DNA of 15,252 nt from Oscillospiraceae bacterium (GCA_020025345.1 JAHHSH010000042.1:1-15252), one strand, 5' to 3'. Numbered from the stretch's first letter, positions 6,872 to 14,166 are shown. The notes: generated from the letters alone by a model not told the origin. A program made the numbers and translations.

Positions 6872-6924
6872 AGTAAATAAAACAGCATCTAAAATCGAAA
6901 GAATCAAGAAGGAGTCGTCGCTCT

Positions 6925-8283
6925 ATGTCAAAGCAAGTGAATTTATTAAAGGGAAATATTTTCTCCACTCTGACCGCGCTGGCTCTCCCTATCATGGGCT
7001 CTCAGCTCATGCAGATGGCCTACAACCTAACAGATATGCTCTGGATTGGGCGCATCGGCGTGGGTGCTATGGCCGCCGTGGGCGCAGTGGGCCTTTTCAT
7101 GTGGCTCTCCAACGGCCTTGTTATTCTGGCCCGCATGGGCGGTCAAGTGCTGGTTGCCCAAAATATCGGTGCCGGAAACATACATCGGGCAGGACGCTGT
7201 GCCGCCGGAGCGCTGCAGCTTGGTGCTGCGTTAGCGCTGGGTTATACGCTGATCCTCACCTTAGGTTCCGGCCCCTTGATCGGTTTTTTCAAGCTGAATA
7301 GCCCGCAGGTAGCCGCCGATGCCCGGATGTACCTCATCCTTGTGGCACTGGGTATGCCTTTCTCTTTCCTCAATCAGGTACTGGTTGCCCTCATCACTGC
7401 CACCGGCAACAGCCGTACCCCTTTCCTCGCTATGGTCTGGGGGCTGGGAATCAACATCGTGCTGGACCCCCTGCTGATTTTCGGCATCCACGGTCATCTG
7501 CAGTGGGGTGTGGGCGGCGCAGCAGTGGCCACTACGCTGGCACAAGGCGTCGTCTTTTTCATCCTGTGCCGTTATGCACTGCGCGATCAGTATCTTTTCC
7601 CCCATGTCCATCTCCTGCAGCGCACCACAGCTGCGGAATTGGGACAGCTGCTGCGCATCAGCGGTCCGGCTGCGGCGTTGAATGTGGTATTCCCCATTGT
7701 CAGCATGGTGCTGGCCCGCATGGTAGCCGCCTTTGGCGATGGTGCCGTGGCTGTGCAGAAAGTAGGCAGTCAGGTGGAATCCCTCAGCTGGATGACAGCT
7801 GACGGCTTTGCTGCCGCCACCAACAGCTTCGTGGGACAGAACTATGGCGCGGGCAATCTGCAGCGGGCGAAAAAAGGCTTTTATGTATCCTTTTCCCTCA
7901 TGACGATCTGGGGCATCTTCTGCACGCTGCTGTTAGTGTTTGCCGCCGGGCCCATCTTCCAGATCTTCATTCCCGATCCGGACGTGCTGCCTATGGGCGT
8001 AGATTATCTGGTCATCATCGGCATTTCCGAGCTTTTCATGTGTTGGGAAATTCTCATTGAGGGCGCTTACGCCGGCCTCGGCCATACCCTCACCCCCAGC
8101 ATTATCTCCAGCATATTCACCATTTTGCGTATCCCGCTGGCCGCCGCACTCAGTGTCACCGTGTTGGGTCTGTCCGGCATCTGGTGGAGCATCACCTTAT
8201 CCACCATTACCAAAGGTATCATTCTGACCACTATGTTCTTCCTCTTCCTCCGCAAAGTCGTAAAGCAGAAAATTTCCCTTTAA
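6925..8283 (+). CDS. MATE family efflux transporter
   Basis: A 452-residue, twelve-helix exporter of the MATE family (DinF/NorM-like), which uses sodium or proton gradients to expel cationic drugs, toxins or metabolites. Length is typical. Visible family features: N-terminal LALPIMGSQLMQMAYNLTDM (about 18-37), MGGQVLVAQNIGAGN as the loop between early helices, GINIVLDPLLIFG around helix 5, ITATGNSRTP, and in the second repeat VGQNYGAGNLQRAKKG. The two repeats are related by pseudo-symmetry, as expected. The start ATG 6925 has AAGGAG ten bases upstream. The gene stands alone between its own promoter and terminator. The substrate cannot be read from sequence. It may resist an antibiotic or export a metabolite, but there is no resistance-island context. 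Confidence 0.93.
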   Translation: MSKQVNLLKGNIFSTLTALALPIMGSQLMQMAYNLTDMLWIGRIGVGAMAAVGAVGLFMWLSNGLVILARMGGQVLVAQNIGAGNIHRAGRCAAGALQLGAALALGYTLILTLGSGPLIGFFKLNSPQVAADARMYLILVALGMPFSFLNQVLVALITATGNSRTPFLAMVWGLGINIVLDPLLIFGIHGHLQWGVGGAAVATTLAQGVVFFILCRYALRDQYLFPHVHLLQRTTAAELGQLLRISGPAAALNVVFPIVSMVLARMVAAFGDGAVAVQKVGSQVESLSWMTADGFAAATNSFVGQNYGAGNLQRAKKGFYVSFSLMTIWGIFCTLLLVFAAGPIFQIFIPDPDVLPMGVDYLVIIGISELFMCWEILIEGAYAGLGHTLTPSIISSIFTILRIPLAAALSVTVLGLSGIWWSITLSTITKGIILTTMFFLFLRKVVKQKISL

Positions 8284-8292
8284 AGTGCAGTA

Positions 8293-8327
8293 AGCCCCGT
8301 TCACCGGAAAGGTGAGCGGGGCTTTTT
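8293..8327 (+). terminator. Rho-independent terminator after the MATE gene
   Basis: 13-bp stem with one G-U pair: AGCCCCGTTCACC (8293-8305), loop GGAAA, GGTGAGCGGGGCT (8311-8323), then a T run to 8327. It lies ten bases after the MATE stop. Read from the minus strand it lacks a clean T run, so it is a weak terminator for the VOC gene that faces it. Confidence 0.9.
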
Positions 8328-8338
8328 CCATAATTTTT

Positions 8339-8791
8339 TTACTTTACAGGTTCGATCAATTCAAGGACATTTTTGTCCTCATCGTAGAAATATACCGCGC
8401 GGCTCTTGCCGAACCCATAGGCCGTGCTGTCAAAGGTCTGGGGTTCTGAGAGAAATGTCACACCCAGCGATTGCAGACGCTCATATTCCTTGTCGATATC
8501 CTCCACCTGAAAGCACAGCTCAGAAATGGATGTCTGGAAGAGACTGGGCACTCCCTGCACCGCCGCATGATCCGTAAACTGAATCAGCTCTACCAGCGGC
8601 GCTGTTGGAGATTCCGTGCGCAGATAGGCCACCCGCGCCGTGCAGCCCTGTCTTTGGAACAACCGTGCCGTCTCCTCGCCGTCCATGGTCATCTCACCCA
8701 CATACGCAAGACCTAAAACGTCCCGATAAAAAGCCACCGCCCGATCCAAGTTTGAAACCGTCAGTCCGATGTGTGCTACAGAAGTCAACAT
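8339..8791 (-). CDS. VOC family (glyoxalase-fold) protein
   Basis: A 150-residue single-chain VOC protein with two beta-alpha-beta-beta-beta halves. The family includes glyoxalase I, fosfomycin-resistance enzymes and ring-cleaving dioxygenases. The first half carries VAHIGLTVSNLDRAVAFYRD with His7 at the usual metal position; Glu68 lies in LVELIQF; the second half has SELCFQVEDID at 90-100 and NVLELIEP at 141-148 with Glu144. At the third metal position, where most members have His (HxxFxVxD), this protein has Glu91. ATG 8791 is chosen because GGAGG lies seven bases upstream; the in-frame ATG at 8812 precedes that site. It follows the EamA gene after 34 bases on the same strand and probably shares its transcript. 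Its reaction is unknown; lactoylglutathione-lyase annotation would be too specific. Confidence 0.85.
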   Translation of the reverse strand: MLTSVAHIGLTVSNLDRAVAFYRDVLGLAYVGEMTMDGEETARLFQRQGCTARVAYLRTESPTAPLVELIQFTDHAAVQGVPSLFQTSISELCFQVEDIDKEYERLQSLGVTFLSEPQTFDSTAYGFGKSRAVYFYDEDKNVLELIEPVK

Positions 8792-8825
8792 TGTAATGCC
8801 TCCTTGCTTCATACAGATATACTAT

Positions 8826-9773
8826 TTAAATTTTCCTTTTCTTTTGAGAAAAGTCCTGATTGACCACATAAATCCCAATGCAAACCAACACCAGCGACGC
8901 AAGGCCGCGGAGGGTGAATGCCTGATTTTTCTCTCTGAGAAGAACCGCGCTGAGAATCACGCCGAACATGGGGTTCATAAAGCCAAAAACCGCCACCTTG
9001 CTCACCGGATTATACTTCAGCAAAAGCCCCCACAAAGAGTAAGCTACCGCAGAGATCATCGCCATATAAATGAGCAGCAGCGTAGACTTGACCGTAAACC
9101 CTTGGAGTCGCCCGCCAGCCGTGAGCGCCACAACGACCATGATAAGGCCGCCCAGCATGAACTGATAGCCGCTGAGAGTCACGGGATTCTCCCGCTGGCT
9201 GTATTTCTTGATCAGCACAGAGGAAAGTGCATAAGAAAGTGTAGACAGGAAGATGAATCCCTCACCTAGCAGCGACATAGAACTGTCGATCCCTCCGCCG
9301 GAGAGATTGATCAGCACCACGCCGGCAAAGCCCACCAGGCAGCCCAGCACTTTCTCCTTACTTAGCTTCTCATAGCGGAAGATGAGGGCGGAAATCAAGA
9401 TCGCCAGAAACACATTCGATGCCTCGATGATGGATGCCTTGACGCCGGAAGTGTTGGCAAGTCCCACATAGAAAAGCAGGTACTGGATCACGGTCTGCAC
9501 CATGCACAGCTTAAGAATCATGCCCCAAGAGGTGCTGGCCGGTGCCAGAACCTTCCGGCCCATCAAGCTGCCGAGGGCAATAGCCAAGATACCCGCCAGC
9601 GTAAACCGGGCACCTGCAAACAGGATCTGGGACGCTATATCCTCGGCCGCAATGTGGAACAGATCATACCCGATCTTCACACAGGGAAAGGCGCTGCCCC
9701 ATAAAAAACAGCAGACCATCGCCAGAATGGCAACGACCCACCCTTTTTGTAAAATATTCTCTTTTTCCTTCAC
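8826..9773 (-). CDS. EamA/DMT superfamily exporter
   Basis: A 315-residue membrane protein with ten predicted helices in two EamA repeats, typical of the drug/metabolite transporter superfamily (RhaT/YdcZ/RarD relatives). Each repeat shows the expected pattern: first repeat FLWGSAFPCVKIG near 23-35, second repeat LSTLSYALSSVLIKKYS, and a C-terminal FGFMNPMFGVILSAVLLREK segment followed by the last helix and a basic tail (SQKKRKI). Such proteins export amino acids, nucleosides or other metabolites; this one's substrate is unknown. The start is GTG 9773, with GAGG seven bases upstream; no ATG in frame is better placed. A probable promoter lies about 75 bases ahead. The VOC gene follows 34 bases downstream, so the pair may handle the same toxic or surplus compound; that link is inferred. 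Confidence 0.9.
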   Translation of the reverse strand: MKEKENILQKGWVVAILAMVCCFLWGSAFPCVKIGYDLFHIAAEDIASQILFAGARFTLAGILAIALGSLMGRKVLAPASTSWGMILKLCMVQTVIQYLLFYVGLANTSGVKASIIEASNVFLAILISALIFRYEKLSKEKVLGCLVGFAGVVLINLSGGGIDSSMSLLGEGFIFLSTLSYALSSVLIKKYSQRENPVTLSGYQFMLGGLIMVVVALTAGGRLQGFTVKSTLLLIYMAMISAVAYSLWGLLLKYNPVSKVAVFGFMNPMFGVILSAVLLREKNQAFTLRGLASLVLVCIGIYVVNQDFSQKKRKI

Positions 9774-9846
9774 GTATATACCTCACTCTATAAACTTGCA
9801 GCTTTGGCATGGTTTCTTTCCGCTGCCTGCCGCATATGCTCCGCCT

Positions 9847-9875
9847 ATATTAGCACAACTCACGCCAAATGGAAA
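9847..9875 (-). promoter_or_regulatory. Promoter of the EamA/VOC pair
   Basis: On the minus strand TTTCCA (9875-9870) and TAATAT (9852-9847) are 17 bases apart and TGC precedes the -10 (extended -10). The -35 is weak (four of six). The leader of about 70 bases before the GTG holds no recognisable riboswitch. Confidence 0.5.
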
Positions 9876-9919
9876 GACCCCGTTTACTAAACTCAAGAGA
9901 ATCGACAAAGTAAAGAAGG

Positions 9920-9950
9920 AGGCAGCAATACTATCTTAGTATTACTGCCT
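9920..9950 (-). terminator. Hairpin terminator after the tandem peptidase operon
   Basis: Read on the minus strand, AGGCAGTAATACT and AGTATTGCTGCCT pair through 13 positions (one G-U) around a five-base loop, 28 bases after the peptidase stop. A broken pyrimidine run (CCTTCTTTACTTT) follows, so termination efficiency may be moderate. Confidence 0.65.
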
Positions 9951-9978
9951 CACTATTCTTTAAGGTGTGTTTACGCAA

Positions 9979-11142
9979 TTACTCAGACAGGAAATCCACT
10001 GCAAACTGAGCCATGACACCTGCCCCACGCTGCAAAATATCCTCGTCGATGTCGTACTTCTCATGGTGATTCGTATAGGTACAGCCCTTTTCCGGATTGC
10101 CGCTGCCTACAAAACCAAATACACCGGGAACCACGCTCATATAGTTGGCAAAGTCCTCACTGCCCATCATGGTGGGTAGATGCCCCAAAGCCTCCGCCCC
10201 GTACAGCTTCGTGACAGCATTTTGTGCCAGATGCACCAGATGCTCATCTGTATTGAGAACCGGATCCACCACATCCTCATAGGACAAGGTGGCCTTGACC
10301 CCCAATGCCTCCGCCGTATTCTCGATGATACGCCGCATGACCTCCTCGTGGCGCTCCTTAGTGAAGGAACGCAAGGTGCCATCCATGTGGACGCGGTTGG
10401 GAATCACATTGCAGCGCGTACCACCCTTGATGGTACCGATGGTAAGCACCAGCGGATTGAGCGGATCGTTGACACGGGAAACATACTGCTGCAGATTCAG
10501 GATGATCGATGCGGCAGCCGTAATCGCATCCGCGCCCAAATGGGGCGCAGAGCCGTGGGCGCTGACACCCTCCACCGTGATGTTGAAGAGGCCGGCATAG
10601 GCCATTCGCTTTCCACTCGTAAAATCGATATAAGGAGCCGCCATATCACCCCAGACGTGGGTACCATAGACAGCATCCACGCCTTCCAGTGCACCGCCCT
10701 CGATCATCAGTCGGGAGCCATTGACCACTTCCTCCTGCGGTTGAACGATCAAACGAACCGTACCGCACAATTCCTCCCTCACCTGCATGAGGATCTTGGC
10801 AGCGCCCAGCAAAATGGCGATGTGGGCATCGTGGCCGCAGGCATGCATCACGCCCTCGTTACAGGAGGCAAAGGGCAGCCCCGTCTCCTCCTGCACAGGC
10901 AGTGCGTCAATATCCGTACGCAGCGCCACCATCTTGCCGGGCTTGCCACCATGGATATCAGCGATTAGGCCATAACAGTTATCAAAATCACGGATGTCCG
11001 TCACACCCAGCGCCGTCAGATCCCGATGGATGGCATCTCGTGTCTCCTTCTCCTGCTTAGACAGCTCCGGGTGGGCATGGTAATAGCGGCGTCGCTCAAT
11101 AATGTAGCTCTCCGCATCCTTTGCCAGCGCTTTTATATCCAT
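9979..11142 (-). CDS. M20D family metallopeptidase/amidohydrolase (downstream copy)
   Basis: A 387-residue cytoplasmic zinc enzyme of the M20D group (hippurate hydrolase, AmhX, IAA-amino-acid hydrolase, aminobenzoyl-glutamate relatives), which cleaves amide bonds between an acyl group and an amino acid. Metal ligands are in place: Cys102 and His104 in MHACGHDAH, Glu137/Glu138 in VQPQEE, His162 in THVWG, and the His-His pair 359-360 in TNHHEK. TDIDALPV at 76-83 and MMGSEDF at 325-331 are further family marks. A dimerisation domain spans about 180-290. ATG 11142 is chosen because AAAGGAG lies seven bases upstream; the longer upstream reading frame has no such site. It follows its paralog after 51 bases. 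The usual PAEE motif reads PQEE here, which is conservative. The substrate is unknown. Confidence 0.93.
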   Translation of the reverse strand: MDIKALAKDAESYIIERRRYYHAHPELSKQEKETRDAIHRDLTALGVTDIRDFDNCYGLIADIHGGKPGKMVALRTDIDALPVQEETGLPFASCNEGVMHACGHDAHIAILLGAAKILMQVREELCGTVRLIVQPQEEVVNGSRLMIEGGALEGVDAVYGTHVWGDMAAPYIDFTSGKRMAYAGLFNITVEGVSAHGSAPHLGADAITAAASIILNLQQYVSRVNDPLNPLVLTIGTIKGGTRCNVIPNRVHMDGTLRSFTKERHEEVMRRIIENTAEALGVKATLSYEDVVDPVLNTDEHLVHLAQNAVTKLYGAEALGHLPTMMGSEDFANYMSVVPGVFGFVGSGNPEKGCTYTNHHEKYDIDEDILQRGAGVMAQFAVDFLSE

Positions 11143-11193
11143 GTAGAAACTCCTTTCTCGCAGGCAAACCACAGGCCTGCACTTCAACATAAG

Positions 11194-12375
11194 TTACTCT
11201 GCTGCGGTCTCTGCCAGAAAATCGGCGGCAAACTTAGCCGCCACAGCGGCACCACGATGCAGAATATCCTCATCCACGTTGAACTTCTCGTGGTGGTTGC
11301 TGTAAATGCAGCCTTTCTCCGGGTTGCGGGAGCCCACAAAGCCGTAAATATAAGGTGTACCGTGCTCGCCGAAAATGGAGAAATCCTCGCTTCCCATCAT
11401 GGTCGGCTGGTGGCCCAGAGACTCCTGACCGTACATGCTCACCACGGCATTCTGCGCAATGCGGTTGAGCTGTTCGTCGCTGTTGATGACAGGCGCGGTC
11501 ATATACTGATAGGACAAGGTAGCCTTGGCGCCGAATGCAGCTGCCGTATTCTCAATCACGCGGCGCATCTCATCTTCCACCTGTGTACCGGTGGCAAAGG
11601 TACGGACCGTGCCCTCCAGTTTTGCGTGACCCGCCAGCACATTCCAGCGGTTACCGGCAGTTACCTTGCCCACGGTGATGACCAGCGGGTTGAGCGGATC
11701 GTTGATCCGGGAGACTACCTTCTGCAGTGCCTCGATAATAGCGCAGGACACCGTGACAGCGTCAATACCCTCGTGGGGCGCAGAAGCATGGGCAGAACGG
11801 CCCTCCACTTCGACCTGGAAGCCGTGGCAGCAGGCCATACGGTTGCCGGAGGTAAAATCAATATAAGGCGCATCGAAGCTGCCCCAGACGTGGACACCGT
11901 AAATGGCAGCCACACCGTCCAGCACCCCGGCATTGAGCATATCTCTGGCGCCCGTAGCGATCTCCTCAGCGGGCTGGAACACCAGACGCACGGTGCCGCA
12001 CAGCTCATCCTTCACCTCATTGAGGATCTTGGCTGCGCCCAGCTGCATGGCGATATGGTTATCGTGGCCGCAGGCGTGCATTTTTCCATCCACCTTGGAC
12101 GCAAAAGGCAGGCCGCTCTCCTCATGGACAGACAGAGCGTCGATATCAGCACGCAGCGCCACGGTCTTACCGGGCTTTCCGCCGTGAATATCGGCATACA
12201 GGCCATAAAAGCCCTCCATCTCGTGAATATCGGTAATACCCATGGCCTCCAGATCTGCTTTGATCTTAGCCGTGGTCTCCTTCTCCTCACCGGACAGTTC
12301 AGGGCAGGTATGGTAGAAACGGCGACGCTCTACAATATAAGGGGCATACGCCTCAGCAAGTGCTTTGATATCCAT
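11194..12375 (-). CDS. M20D family metallopeptidase/amidohydrolase (upstream copy)
   Basis: A 393-residue paralog of the next gene; the two start with the same MDIKALA and align without gaps through at least residue 165, with well over half of the positions identical by eye. The same zinc ligands appear: Cys102 and His104 in MHACGHDNH, Glu137/Glu138 in FQPAEE, His162 in VHVWG, and His361/His362 in SNHHEK. MMGSEDF (about 326-332) and NDPLNPLVITVG are also shared. It differs near the N-terminus (YHTCPELS rather than YHAHPELS) and in the lid region, which may alter the substrate. ATG 12375 is chosen over ORF extension to 12426 because AAAGGA lies ten bases upstream and the extension runs through a hairpin. 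The gene follows the split transporter on the same strand. It arose by tandem duplication with divergence, not a recent copy. Confidence 0.93.
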   Translation of the reverse strand: MDIKALAEAYAPYIVERRRFYHTCPELSGEEKETTAKIKADLEAMGITDIHEMEGFYGLYADIHGGKPGKTVALRADIDALSVHEESGLPFASKVDGKMHACGHDNHIAMQLGAAKILNEVKDELCGTVRLVFQPAEEIATGARDMLNAGVLDGVAAIYGVHVWGSFDAPYIDFTSGNRMACCHGFQVEVEGRSAHASAPHEGIDAVTVSCAIIEALQKVVSRINDPLNPLVITVGKVTAGNRWNVLAGHAKLEGTVRTFATGTQVEDEMRRVIENTAAAFGAKATLSYQYMTAPVINSDEQLNRIAQNAVVSMYGQESLGHQPTMMGSEDFSIFGEHGTPYIYGFVGSRNPEKGCIYSNHHEKFNVDEDILHRGAAVAAKFAADFLAETAAE

Positions 12376-12425
12376 TAGGGACACATCCTTTCCTATGTTA
12401 AAAAAAATAATTTTAAAAATTAGCA

Positions 12426-12454
12426 AAGCAGTCCGGCATAGAGCCGGACTGCTT
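12426..12454 (-). terminator. Hairpin between the split transporter and the peptidase genes
   Basis: A perfect 12-bp stem, AAGCAGTCCGGC with GCCGGACTGCTT, around a five-base loop. It lies 22 bases after the transporter stop. On the minus strand the stem is followed by TGC, TAATTTTTAAAATTATTTTTTTT, that is, a delayed AT-rich tract rather than an immediate T run. It could be a partial terminator or RNA-stabilising stem that sets a lower level for the peptidases, since no separate promoter is seen before them. Confidence 0.65.
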
Positions 12455-12476
12455 ATTTCGACAAAACCAATTTGTA

Positions 12477-12983
12477 TTACAAGAGGCTTCTGAAAACACC
12501 GGCAACAATGACAGATGTAATAGTAACAGTCACGAAACCACCGACAATCATGGGCGGGAACATCTGGTCCATCAGATACTCCTTCTCCTCCGGAGTCTGG
12601 GCCAGAGCATCACAGGTATGCTCCGTGATAATCGCATTGGGGGGGAAGCCATACAGGGCAGTCAGCCCGGTAGCAAATGCCATCAGGAAGTGGATCTTCA
12701 ACACCTTAGAAATAATGAAGATGAACAGTGCCATACCGGCAACGCCCACCACGATCAGCAGCACCATGGGAAGGATGATGCTCTTGAGCATCTCCGGCGT
12801 GCAATCCTTCAAGCCATCGAACACATACATCATCAGCGCAAACATAATGATACCATAGGAATTCGCCTTATTCAAAGCGCTCTCATCCAAAAAGCCAATG
12901 GATGTGAAAATGATACCGAAAATCAGCGCCCAAACTGCACCGGAAATTTTCATATTAATAAGGGGAATCGTAACATTGCCCAT
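12477..12983 (-). CDS. C-terminal part of the split multi-pass transporter
   Basis: 168 residues if started at ATG 12983, whose A is also the last base of the stop codon of the upstream part (TGATG). No ribosome binding site is visible, so it is made only by coupled re-initiation, by frameshifting, or not at all. It holds about five membrane segments: an opening VWALIFGIIFTSIGFL, then IIMFALMMYVFDGL, MVLLIVVGVAGMALFIFII, a loop-like LTALYGFPPNAI, and VGGFVTVTITSVIVAGVF. The PPNA loop mirrors the PPLTGG loop of the first part, as in transporters with two inverted halves with re-entrant loops (GltS-like; inferred). Together the two parts total about 403 residues, a normal size for one carrier. 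It is either the second half of a broken gene or a coupled second subunit. Confidence 0.7.
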   Translation of the reverse strand: MGNVTIPLINMKISGAVWALIFGIIFTSIGFLDESALNKANSYGIIMFALMMYVFDGLKDCTPEMLKSIILPMVLLIVVGVAGMALFIFIISKVLKIHFLMAFATGLTALYGFPPNAIITEHTCDALAQTPEEKEYLMDQMFPPMIVGGFVTVTITSVIVAGVFRSLL

Positions 12984-13690
12984 CAGTGTGCCAGCCAACC
13001 CACAATGGCCAGACGGCCCAAGATCATGACGGGGGTATTCCACTTGGCAGGGATCTGGGGAAGCAGCTTCTTCTTGGCAGCAGAGCTCTCAGCCAGCTTG
13101 CCGCTTTCGTCTGTGTTATGCTCACCGGCAACAACAGCGGTGCCATTGGCACGGAAATCCTTCAGCAGACGCTTGCCCTCCAGCTGGAGGCACACAGAGG
13201 TCAGCGGATAACCGGCAAAGCCCTGTACGCAGTACATAGCAATAGCAAAGACGGCAGCGCCTTTCAAACCGGCTTCCATGGCGGCATCCCGCATGGTCAC
13301 AGCAGCAATGATACCACCCGTCAGAGGAGGCAGGCCTGCCACAACGTAATCCTTACCGATGATACTGGGGAGAATCAGCATCGCCACAACGCACATACCT
13401 ACCAGACCCGCCAGACACACGACAACCGTTTTCCACTGGTCCAGCAGCTGTTTCATACTGATGACCGTACCCATATGTACCAGCAGCAGGTAAATACCAA
13501 TCGTGCTGCCGAAGGGAATCAGCATAGAATCGCTGATGACTTCCTTGGGAATAATAGTCCAGTAGCCTACCAACAGAACGGCAGCTGTTACGAAGACCGA
13601 GGGAACCCACGCCTTCGTCAGATTGGATACTGCTTCGCCGATCAGATATACGGCGGCGCAGATCACAAATGCTAGTGCGAAGTTGTACAT
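12983..13690 (-). CDS. N-terminal part of the split multi-pass transporter
   Basis: 235 residues with about seven membrane segments: 3-20, 26-46, 56-76, 87-107, 115-134, 140-160 and 217-233, the last ending abruptly in GWLAH. A polar loop rich in Lys and Glu (about 168-215) separates segments six and seven. GLPPLTGGIIAA at about 119-130 looks like a re-entrant substrate loop. I do not recognise a named family with certainty; the layout recalls glutamate:sodium symporter-like (GltS/ESS) carriers. ATG 13690 has AAGGAG upstream. The promoter at 13768-13796 fits well. The stop TGA lies inside the last membrane segment and overlaps the start of the C-terminal part by one base. The peptidase neighbours suggest that the carrier imports an amino-acid conjugate. 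Confidence 0.72.
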   Translation of the reverse strand: MYNFALAFVICAAVYLIGEAVSNLTKAWVPSVFVTAAVLLVGYWTIIPKEVISDSMLIPFGSTIGIYLLLVHMGTVISMKQLLDQWKTVVVCLAGLVGMCVVAMLILPSIIGKDYVVAGLPPLTGGIIAAVTMRDAAMEAGLKGAAVFAIAMYCVQGFAGYPLTSVCLQLEGKRLLKDFRANGTAVVAGEHNTDESGKLAESSAAKKKLLPQIPAKWNTPVMILGRLAIVGWLAH

Positions 13691-13767
13691 ACATTTCTCT
13701 CCTTTTTCTTTCTCCTAAATCAAGTCTAACGCCTAAATTTTTCTGCTGGCGATAAGTTGATGTTGCT

Positions 13768-13796
13768 AAAGTACCACGCAGCGAGAAAAAAGTCAA
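13768..13796 (-). promoter_or_regulatory. Promoter of the transporter/peptidase operon
   Basis: On the minus strand TTGACT (13796-13791) and TACTTT (13773-13768) are separated by 17 bases, an excellent sigma-A match. The leader of about 70 bases to the ATG at 13690 has no recognised riboswitch. Confidence 0.75.
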
Positions 13797-14096
13797 TATC
13801 CTACACCTTTCCAACCGGCCCGTATACATATATAAAAATGAATCCTTTTTTTAGCGCGTCCTTAATCATGGATTTTTCTTCGCATTTTCGGAATATTTTT
13901 CTACAAAAATCGCAGTATAGCCGTTCTCTTTCTTCCGTTTTATAAATTATATACAAACCGTAAGCAAGAAAAGCAGTCTCCGTTTGTCCATAGTAATGAT
14001 ATTTACTCATCAGTGAAATTTTTTCGTATTATGTTCTGTTTTTTCTTTTAAAGAAACAACTTTTTCATAGCGATACGGCTTTCTCGCAAATAAGAA
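13797..14096. other. AT-rich intergenic stretch with no supported gene
   Basis: This 300-base stretch between two divergent promoters is clearly richer in A and T than its surroundings. A 69-codon minus-strand frame (13801-14010) is open, but it has no ribosome binding site, no recognisable domain, and it overlaps nothing else. I see no RNA gene, repeat or riboswitch here. It may be a remnant of a lost gene or a regulatory spacer. Confidence 0.5.
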
Positions 14097-14110
14097 GTTG
14101 ACAAATCAAC
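14097..14110. promoter_or_regulatory. MarR-type operator 1, overlapping the -35
   Basis: GTTGACAAATCAAC is a palindrome of half-sites GTTGA and TCAAC four bases apart. It contains the -35 TTGACA of the MarR-gene promoter. Operator 2 at 14134-14147 repeats the same half-sites and spacing. Binding by the adjacent MarR protein is inferred from this arrangement. Confidence 0.7.
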
Positions 14111-14126
14111 AATAATCGTGTACACT
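14098..14126 (+). promoter_or_regulatory. Promoter of the MarR/DegV operon
   Basis: Perfect -35 TTGACA (14098-14103), 17-base spacer and -10 TACACT (14121-14126, five of six). The -35 lies within operator 1 and the expected start site lies at about the edge of operator 2. Confidence 0.8.
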
Positions 14127-14133
14127 GCAACAA

Positions 14134-14147
14134 GTTGACATCTCAAC
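14134..14147. promoter_or_regulatory. MarR-type operator 2, at the transcription start
   Basis: GTTGACATCTCAAC has the same half-sites (GTTGA, TCAAC) and four-base spacer as operator 1, only the central bases differ. The centres are 37 bp apart, about 3.5 helical turns. It sits just after the -10, so a bound dimer would block initiation. Confidence 0.7.
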
Positions 14148-14166
14148 AACGGAAGGAGCGATCCGA

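Noticed and set aside
11160..11180. A small inverted repeat GCAGGC/GCCTGC between the two peptidase genes
   Set aside because: Six base pairs with a nine-base loop is too weak, and no T run follows, so no terminator or regulatory call is justified.
11026..12378. A 450-codon plus-strand frame opposite the upstream peptidase
   Set aside because: It mirrors the peptidase gene, is His/Gln-rich, and shows no domain or ribosome binding site.
13031..13035. A run of five G (five C on the coding strand) as a possible frameshift slip site in the transporter gene
   Set aside because: The reading frame stays natural and hydrophobic for about 15 codons after the run, so the frame change lies near 12985, not here.
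13755..13766. A GTTGATGTTGC sequence near the transporter promoter resembling a MarR half-site
   Set aside because: It has only one GTTGA half-site and lacks the spaced TCAAC partner seen at 14097 and 14134.
13801..14010. A 69-codon minus-strand frame in the AT-rich gap
   Set aside because: No ribosome binding site, no domain, AT-rich composition, and it begins far from any promoter.
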